Under the pieces are notes generated by a model that was given only the letters and a program-made list of their open reading frames with translations, ran no database searches and was not told the DNA's origin. From positions 120,216,220 through 120,280,219 of the forward strand of contig OY986438.1 in NCBI GenBank assembly GCA_963920525.1: a DNA stretch of 64,000 nt, given 5' to 3'. The position numbers and the translations under genes are program-made. This document shows positions 57,088-64,000 of the stretch, piece by piece. Numbering within the stretch: position 1 is the first letter of the stretch; each line of letters opens with the position of its first letter. This DNA comes from Dichetophora obliterata (lineage: Eukaryota > Arthropoda > Insecta > Diptera > Sciomyzidae).

Positions 57088-58013
57088 TATGCCCCATATA
57101 TAGGTAATATAAAATATAAAATATCCTTACATAAAAAATATCATTTTGTAAGCTATGGTATATAGTATAGATGTATAAAAGTGTTCTCTTAAGCTGAAAT
57201 GAAATTGTTGTAGACAGCAAAACAAAAATGTTAATAGTTGAAATATTTTTGATGAAAATATTTAAGTATTTTTGTTCCGAAGCGTTCGGTAAAGGTTTAA
57301 AACGTATGTCAACACGAAATTCCTTATACCAAAATGAAGTGAAAAATGTTGAAATTATTACATACAAAAGCCAAGGGTACAAAAAGGCGTAAAGTATTAT
57401 TTTTAAGGTCAAAACCATTCCATGGAGATTAAATAGCATTTCGAGTTTTAAAGTGACAGTGATAAGATAGATGTATGATTGTAACTTATTGAAAATACAA
57501 AATATGGTGAGGAATTTGGCGTATTCACAGTAGAGGTCACGATGTTTAATATTTCTTAAATCAGAAAATATTAGTTTCTGAGTTCGAATATTTTGATTGA
57601 TCTAAATTTTTAAATTAATTATGTAGATCCTAGTTCAAGGCCAGATAATTTAGAAAAATCGCATGATCTAGCTCTTGGCTTACATCAATAATTTACTCCA
57701 CCAGACGAACATATAAGAACATTTTAGTTACATCTTTTTTTTGTTTTTTAAAAAATGTCATAATGAATGCGCATCCACACTAGAAAAGAACTGGTTTAAA
57801 ATAAATAAAATATGTTTTAAATTTTAAAATCTTTGTGTTTTAAATAAAATTATATGAAATAAAAACATTTTTCCTTATCTATATATAAATAGGAGTAGGC
57901 GAAACAGTTCGGTACCATTTTCTTCCGAGTTTCTCAACCGATTCTGATAATTTTTTTAAATTAATTAGAGTTCGTTTTCAAAAGAACTCATTTCCCTTAG
58001 AAGAGGCTACATC
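57088..58013. other. No gene seen
   Basis: AT-rich. At 57878-57955 TATCTATATATAAATAGGAG and CTCAACCGATTCTGATAATT resemble the start of some insect Helitrons, without further support. Confidence 0.4.
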
Positions 58014-58367
58014 AGTACCATCTTTACCAGTCTTTACAGGTCATTGCCTGATTGGCAGACACGCTCAGAGGTTGTACATCCCCCACAACGACTTCTGAGA
58101 ATCTGTAGAGATGAAGAGGAGAAAGAATCTACAGCATATCTCCTCTGCACTTGCCGAGCGCTGCAACAAAAACGCCTTCTTCACTAAGGTAAGTGGTATA
58201 TTAATGACCTTGATGAACTCTGAAAATCTTCGGCATACCGAGTCCTAGGCATTGTGAACAGATCAAATTGGTTTAAATATAGGAAGGAAATCAACCCTTT
58301 GCTGCCACATGGGCTTTATTTGCCTAAGTGTGTCTCAAGGCAGCCACATTAACCTAACCAAACCTAG
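58014..58367 (+). pseudogene. Non-LTR retrotransposon ORF2 3' terminus
   Basis: In shifting frames the plus strand encodes FTGHCLIGRHAQRLYIPHND, then STAYLLCTCRALQQKRLL, GKWYINDLDEL and SSAYRVLGIVNRSNWF, ending with CAGCCACATTAACCTAACC. TGHCxxxxHxxRL..C..C....ESxxHLLCxCPAL..R is the conserved end of fly Jockey/LOA-type ORF2 proteins, after RNase H. Frameshifts and stops show decay. Only the last 350 bp remain, as expected of a 5'-truncated copy. Confidence 0.8.
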
Positions 58368-59432
58368 AGTAAGGAGAAAGAGTGCACTGAATATAAGATC
58401 TGTTCGCGTACTCAAAAAATTTTCAAAATTTTCATAAATTTTACAAGTTGTTCCAATAAATCCGTTCGTGTACCCAAAAACTTGCAAGTGAGAGAGAAAA
58501 TAAGAGAGTAAGATTTTTCTCTTAATTCCAGTTTTGAAAAGGTTTTGCTGGCTGTTTTTCTACTTGCAAGAATTTTCATTACAAACGTTTAAAACTGATG
58601 TTTTTATTGTACATTTACAAATATTGAATTTAGAATAAGTTTTTACTGAAAAAGTACGCGAACAAACTTATTTTGTGTTACCTTTGACCTGAAATATGAG
58701 CATATAAAGAATATTTCTTAAATAAAAACGAAACTATAAGAGATGGAGAAAATGGTGTTAAGGGAATTTTTAGACATTGCTTAACTGTACAAATAACATT
58801 TTTCGCATTCAAAAACATATGTGAATATATATTGTGTTGTGATTAAGAAAAAAAAATGGTATATGAAAGCTTTTTTGGTAATATTTTTCACGAATAGTAT
58901 GATGAATTCCCGTTTTTATGACATCAAAATCATTGCGATATCTCGAAATCTGTAGATTTTATCAGTACAACTAATTTTTCCACACTCTTTCATATTACAT
59001 AGCATTTATTTGCAAAAATTGCTTCATTTTCACACATAATTAAATAAAGAGTTTCTATCATCGAAAATCATGAGCTACCTACCTAAACCCTATGATTTTT
59101 TTGATGTTAATGAATTTTTTTCAAAATGTTTGACATTCGACCTGATAAACGCTAAAGGAGAATTTCTTGTATATAAGCCTTACTATAAAGGAAGGAAGAA
59201 CATGGTAATTTTAAATGGTAATTTTAGAAAATTGCTGAGAAAAAAAAGCATTCCAGCCATTTTTCGCTATCTCTTATCCTACTACATTCATCCTACTATT
59301 TACATTCAGTAGGAAAGTAAAAGTAATGCCAAATTTTTATTAAAAACGTATGTTTTTGATATTATTTTTGTATCGCATCAAGAGAGAAAATATGCGAAAA
59401 GGTCAAATTTCGTACACTAACATTAAAAAATT
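58368..59432. other. No gene seen
   Basis: AT-rich filler; an 80-codon plus-strand frame at 59070-59312 shows no recognisable motif. Confidence 0.45.
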
Positions 59433-59560
59433 ACCACATTTGTTATCAACTTTAAGTTCTATTTTTTTAAGTTATACCACATTTGTTATCAACTTTAAGT
59501 TATATTTTTTAAGTTATACCACATTTGTTATCAACTTTAAGTTATATTTTTTCTGTGTAC
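59433..59560 (+). repeat. Three tandem 42-43 bp repeats
   Basis: ACCACATTTGTTATCAACTT begins at 59433, 59476 and 59518, each followed by TAAGTT and a T-rich spacer. The copies are nearly identical, so the array is young. Confidence 0.9.
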
Positions 59561-60244
59561 GTCTACAATCTGTGTTTTAGTGCTCGAAAGTGCTAAATGC
59601 TCTACTGTGCGGAAGGCTTAAGCCGTTTAAAAAAACCAATAGCATAAAACTAGATTTTTTTATTTCGTTATTTTAAATTTTTAGTTGGACGAAATTAAAT
59701 AAGCCTAAACTAATTTGGTCTCTGTTCTTTAACTTTAAAAAATTTCAACAGTAGATACTTGAATCTGAAGAATGTAGCATCATGTCCTGACCAGTAGTAG
59801 CCTGTAAAGGGGTTATTTTCTCTAAATTAACTAAGCATTTTTTGCGTTTTTTTTTTTTTGTAGATAAACATAAGGGTGATTTAAAATTCCAGGTTTGAAT
59901 TTAGCTTTTTTATATATTTAATGCTTTTTTTTTATCTTAAGAAAACCTTCGAGAAACGTATTAACGATAGACGTATAATCAGATCCAAATATTTATTTTA
60001 TTTAGAAAATCGAAAAATTGAGTACAAATAAGAAACTAAGTTCTTTTACAGTACAATGAAAAATAAATTCTAACAATATTGAATTAATTAGAGATAACAA
60101 CAAATTATTTTTTTCTTAAGCTTAGTAAAACATAAATAGTGAACATCAATAATAAAACATGAAAAAAATAGTAAAATCCATTTAATTAGCTTAAAAATAC
60201 TAAGTAAGAAATAATAAATTTTAGAGAATAAAAATAAGATAAGA
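59561..60244. other. No gene seen
   Basis: AT-rich. The part next to 60244 may be the 3' UTR of the minus-strand non-LTR remnant that follows. Confidence 0.45.
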
Positions 60245-60905
60245 TTAAGTAGTAGAAAAGTGAGAAAAAATTGATTGCCTAAAAGTTTCCCTCCTCGAGA
60301 TTTCTCTTATTCTACGAGGCAATGCATTCCACAGTCTTACAGCATTAATGAAAAAGAGATTTGAACTGATTAGAGAGCTATGTCTGGGGATAATTAGTAA
60401 GTTACATCTCCTAGATAAGCTAAATTGCAGTTTTTCGTAGAGATAATGAGGTGTTTTAGTGTGAATGATTTTATGGATGTAAATACAATTTCTAGCGTGG
60501 AAATAATCATTCAAACTACAACCAAGTATTGCATTTCTAAAGCTAGAAAGATGGTCAAACTTGTTTAACCCATACACAAAACGTGTGGCATAATTAAAAG
60601 CAACATTAACTGCATTATTCTGTATCACGAACATGCACACCAACGATGAGAAAGACACGAGAAGCAATACAATTTTGAATGGAAAAAAATATTGCTTCTC
60701 GTGTCTTTCTCATCGTTGGTGTGCATGTTCGTGATACAGAATAATGCAGTAAGTTTCAGCAGAGACGATGAATCAAGTTTACTGTAAACTATATCAGAGT
60801 ATGTTATGACAGGCATGATAAGTTGCTGGACTAGTAATTTTTTTAATTCAATAGTGCATAAGTTGGCGGACATTCTCAAGTTACGTAGGATATAATAAAC
60901 TTTCT
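60245..60905 (-). pseudogene. Non-LTR reverse transcriptase C-terminal remnant
   Basis: On the minus strand: VYYILRNLRMSANL, LVQQLIMPVITYSDIVYSKL then, after a 140-bp inverted duplication, LFVIQNNAVNVAFNYATRFV, KFDHLSSFRNAILG, YIHKIIHTKTPHYLYEKL and FFINAVRLWNALPRRIRE. This is the region after the catalytic domain in CR1/Jockey-type reverse transcriptases (..DHxS..R..LG..., WNxLPxxIR). The last 140 codons are still open, so only the N-terminal side is lost. The clade cannot be fixed from this part alone. Confidence 0.75.
60609..60750. repeat. Perfect 61-bp hairpin
   Basis: 60609-60669 and 60690-60750 are exact reverse complements with a 20-nt loop. The sequence of one arm is reverse transcriptase coding (AVNVAF side) and the other is its inverted copy, so a segment of the remnant was duplicated in inverse orientation. 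It can form a 61-bp stem. Confidence 0.97.
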
Positions 60906-61650
60906 AATATTTGACAATTAAGTATTTTTTTCTTCAAGGTTTAATTTAATTATTTTTACTTAGAAACATTTTGTTATTCTTTTACTTAGATTTTGGTATT
61001 TTATTATCATTTTTTCTTAAATGAAAGCATTACATCAAGCAAAGTTTTACAACAGTAATGATTGCAAAACATATTTGGAATTGTACATAATTGCGGTCTG
61101 AACTGTAGTAATTCTTATAAAAACTTCATCACTTGATGTAAAACCCAATAAAAGTTGCTAAATTTTGCAATACATTATTTTTCTATTCTACAATATCTAA
61201 TCTATCTATTTATATCTATATCTATACTTCTATACTATTATATAAAATTGAAGTGAAAATTTAAAGTTACGACTTTAATCCAAAATTACTGTTCCGATTT
61301 TTATGAAAAAAATTTTAAAATATATTTGTGCTTCAGATTTATTTAGGGTATTTTTTTCGAAATTTTAATAAAAAGTATATTTAAGTAAGGTATTAAGTTT
61401 TTTAAGAAATCATCCAAGCTGTCATGCATTGCTTATTCGTTGCCTTTTGACGGTATTGTGTTGCGAGAGTTCTAATAAACTCCATGTTGCTCTCTATTTT
61501 TTTCTTTCTCTTCGTGTGCCTCGAACAAGGCGAAAAGTGAGATACATATAAATGCAGAGCGGCGCTCCAAAACAAAACAAAATAGTAAGACCATTTTTTA
61601 TTTCTGTGATAAGTATTGTTTTAACCCAATAAGAACGATGATTCCATATC
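60906..61650. other. No gene seen; possible Helitron-like terminus
   Basis: TCTATACTATTATATAAAATT at about 61231, followed by GAAGTGAAAATTTAAAG and later TTCCGATTTTTATGAAA, resembles the 5' ends of insect Helitrons. A short TCTATATC microsatellite precedes it. Not proven. Confidence 0.35.
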
Positions 61651-63499
61651 GCACGGGATAGTTACGAAAGCCCCAAACGCAAATGCCCCAACATTTTAAT
61701 TAAGCCTCAAAAGCATTATCCCAATCAAAAAATCCCCAAACACGAAAGCCCCAAACACAAAGGACCCAAACACAAAATCCCCAAACACAAAAGCCCCAAA
61801 ACACAACAAAATAAGCAATTTAAAAATGGAATTTTTATAAATTCTATGTCTGTAATTAATAACATTTAAAGTATATTTTTGATATTTTGTTGTTAAAATT
61901 TGTCCGTAAAAGTTCCACATACGGAAAATCATCATATGGAAAAGCACTCAAAGAGAATAAATTTTAAAAAAACATTAAAAATGTGTTTTTTTAAAAAGAT
62001 TAAAAAGAGAATTATATCCAAAAGTGTTGTAGACAGCGTAGCCGGGGTTGGACTTAATGAGGATTGTAATACCTAAGCTGCGGGCGAAGACCGCCCACTA
62101 CAAAGAGAATTATTATTCAAGAAGTACTCCCGAGAAACAATTTGAGTCCGTACCAAACTACTCAGGCACAAAAGTCCAGAGTATTGGACTCAATTTTATT
62201 TTTAAAAGCTACGAGTAGTAACGAAAAACTGCGAAGTTTATGAAAAAAATTAACCACACATTGACATTAAGCCGATTGCAAACGAGCTTCAGCGAACAAG
62301 ACCCGAAAAAAAATGTATATATTGTGTCAATAAAGTAGCAGATAAGTATTGAAACTGGCCTGAGTCTTAACTATAATGTACCCGAAACATACCCAACAAG
62401 TACCTTGAAAGGTACCTGAAATTGCACAGTAGTTAATTAGTCTGTATTATGTCAATAAAGTGTTCAAAAACGAGCGACTATATTCGGACACAATAAACTG
62501 ACGAGTGCCTGAATCGGTCTTCGTTCGTACATTGTGTCTGACCAAGGTGTTCCAGTAATAGCACTTCTTTCGGTGCAGAGGTCGGATATTTACCGACACG
62601 GGCACCGGACATATATCAGATACTTCATTGACACAAAATATGAAATTGTTTCTCAGGATTGTAGACAGCGAAGTCAGCTGTCTATTATAAAGAGAATTAT
62701 ATCCGGAAGTACTGTAGACAGCGTAGCTGGTGTTGAACTAACTGAGGGTTGTAATCAATAAGCAGCCTCCTATTAAGAAAAATAATTCAATCCAAAAGTA
62801 CTGTTGACAGCGGTGCCGGTGTTGAACTTTTTAAGGGTTGTAATTACTAAGCAGCAGCCGAAGGACGCCTACTACAAAGAGAATTTTTTATTTTATTTTA
62901 TTTAATTCAGTCTATGAAACAAGATCTTAGAGACCTCATTTATGCAGAAGTATTGTATTAAAAGTACTTAATTATATGCAGAAGATCTGTAGACAGCGAA
63001 GCCGGTGTTGGATTTACTGAGGGTTGTAATCCTTATTAATTGGACTCCATATAAACAAATTTTCACGTTTGGAGCCACGATTTATCCTTCGTACTTTTTA
63101 AAGTTTTTAGAAATATTTTCTTATAAAAAATTACTCGTTTTCATGTACTTCAAATAGTAATTTTTTGAAACTTTCTCGAATCTTATCTCCTTAACCACTT
63201 ATTTACAAAGGCCAAAGCGAAGTTTTTGAAAGTGGCGTTGAATTTAAGGACTCCGGGTCTTAAAGTAACATTATTCCAAAGACTGAAACAAATACTTAGA
63301 CGAAAAAATGAAAATCCCCAAAATTGGGAACTTTTTCGGTTTTTGAGCATGGGATTTTGATTTTGGGTCTTTTGTATTTGGGATTTTGTGTTCGGAAATT
63401 TTGTGTTTGGGGATTTAGTGATTGGGGATTATGATTTGGGGATTCTGATTTAGGGATTTTGTTTTTGGGGATATCGTACCCAACCCCTTTACCGTGCGA
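61651..63499. mobile_element. 1.85-kb element with inverted minisatellite ends and repeated internal units
   Basis: TCGCACGG (61651) and CCGTGCGA (ending 63499) bound the region. Just inside the left end are arrays of CCCCAAACACAAAAG-type units (about 61670-61805); just inside the right end are the same in inverse orientation, TTTGTGTTTGGGGATT-type units (about 63340-63470). Inside lie five copies of a unit that begins GTAGACAGCGTAGCCGGTG. No recognised protein. Ends are short, so the exact boundaries are uncertain. Confidence 0.6.
62029..63045 (+). repeat. Five copies of a unit of about 90 nt
   Basis: Copies start at 62029, 62661 (partial), 62714, 62803 and 62999. Shared blocks in order: AAAAGTACT, GTAGACAGCGTAGCCGGTG, TTGAACT, TGAGGGTTGTAAT, AAGCAGC, CGCCTACTACAAAGAGAATT. 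Copies differ at many positions and two are separated by unrelated DNA, so this is an old, partly dispersed array. I do not recognise the unit. Confidence 0.75.
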
Positions 63500-63657
63500 C
63501 TAAAAAACTAATCGGTAATGCGAGGTTCTGTTGGGTATCGAGATAATGGTAAAGAGGTATGCTTGGACAGCAGCCCGAGTGGACCAGGAAAACCAACATT
63601 ACGTCGATACCCAAGAGAATTGAGAGAAGATGAAATATCTCTTCCTTATCAAATATA

Positions 63658-63990
63658 TCACTTCAAATATATCGCTTCAATATTTTGAATTCGGTCCAGA
63701 AGCTCCAAATAAGATCTTGAAGCTCCTGTCAAAATGAGCGAATCGTACTCCAATTTCAGCCTGATATACGAGATGAAGGTCATGTGAAGATCAGCTGAAG
63801 GGAAAAATTTATTGCACCGTTTTAAAAAACCTAGGCACTTGCTCGTTTCTTTCGACATGAAAGATATGATCATTCATATCAGACTAGATCGATATGCTCA
63901 GAACATCAAGAGCGGCTGATTCCACTAGATCCACATCATAACGAGGGAAGCTAAGGGGCAATCTATCCGCTTGTGGTTAAACAGACAGCA
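63658..63990 (-). pseudogene. Jockey-type reverse transcriptase fragment
   Basis: On the minus strand VDLVESAALDVL.SI, then (in a shifted frame) SKETSKCLGFLKRCNKFF, then FISYIRLKLEYDSLIL and GASRSYLELLDRIQ. The family pattern is LDVLGxxI..DLxW..HI....A..LGFLxRCxxFF......Y.AYIRPxxEY.S..W.G.....L..LDRIQ. It is the same family as 33125-33330 and extends it downstream. It is broken by frameshifts. The segment 63500-63657 next to it has an imperfect GGTATCGA/TCGATACC pair and no gene. Confidence 0.75.
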
Positions 63991-64000
63991 TTAGGTCTTG

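Noticed and set aside
61680..61810. CRISPR-like array of CCCCAAACACAAAAG units
   Set aside because: Units are about 15 bp with no unique spacers of constant length, and the genome is eukaryotic; it is a minisatellite.

Overview
This window reads as nuclear DNA of a higher (brachyceran) fly. It is AT-rich, its repeats are dipteran in type (an errantivirus, a LOA-clade non-LTR element, P-like, hAT, Tc1/mariner and Helitron remnants), and the few introns it suggests are about 60 nt long. The species cannot be fixed from the sequence. I found no intact host protein-coding gene. The window looks like intergenic or intronic DNA made largely of transposable elements, with AT-rich filler and microsatellites between them.

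Layout. 0-9 kb: a rearranged P-element/THAP transposase remnant (minus strand), a 419-bp inverted-repeat element, the tail of a hAT transposase, a tRNA-derived SINE, a 549-bp tandem duplication and a CTAGTT-rich inverted-repeat element. 9.5-13.8 kb: two non-autonomous hAT elements with perfect 8-bp target-site duplications (TSDs), one carrying a smaller inverted-repeat element, then a TA-flanked element and a dead Tc1 transposase. 15.6-18.4 kb: two palindromic elements and a Helitron helicase remnant. 21.7-29.0 kb: a 7.3-kb errantivirus provirus with LTRs that look identical, a 6-bp TSD, a tRNA-Ser primer site, an open env, an amino-terminally truncated gag and one stop codon inside pol. 32.3-34.7 kb: a Tc1 remnant, a non-LTR remnant, a long-inverted-repeat element with its own short ORF, and a second SINE copy. 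35.8-42.8 kb: a small inverted-repeat element, tRNA-like sequences and a 24-bp minisatellite element. 43.0-48.8 kb: a full-length 5.7-kb LOA-clade element on the minus strand with a 15-bp TSD. 48.9-52.8 kb: another small inverted-repeat element and a mariner-like element with arms of about 410 bp. 55.5-57.1 kb: a 1.57-kb palindrome. 58-64 kb: non-LTR remnants, a 61-bp perfect hairpin, and a 1.85-kb element with repeated units of about 90 nt.

How the parts work. The errantivirus encodes protease, reverse transcriptase, RNase H, integrase and an F-like envelope, but with a pol stop and a shortened gag it probably moved with help in trans. The LOA element encodes an ORF1 protein and an endonuclease/reverse transcriptase/RNase H protein through an ATGA stop-start overlap. 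A single-base frameshift breaks the second protein. The short hAT and mariner derivatives carry only termini and would depend on transposase made elsewhere.

All family assignments come from reading motifs by eye; no alignment or database search was run.
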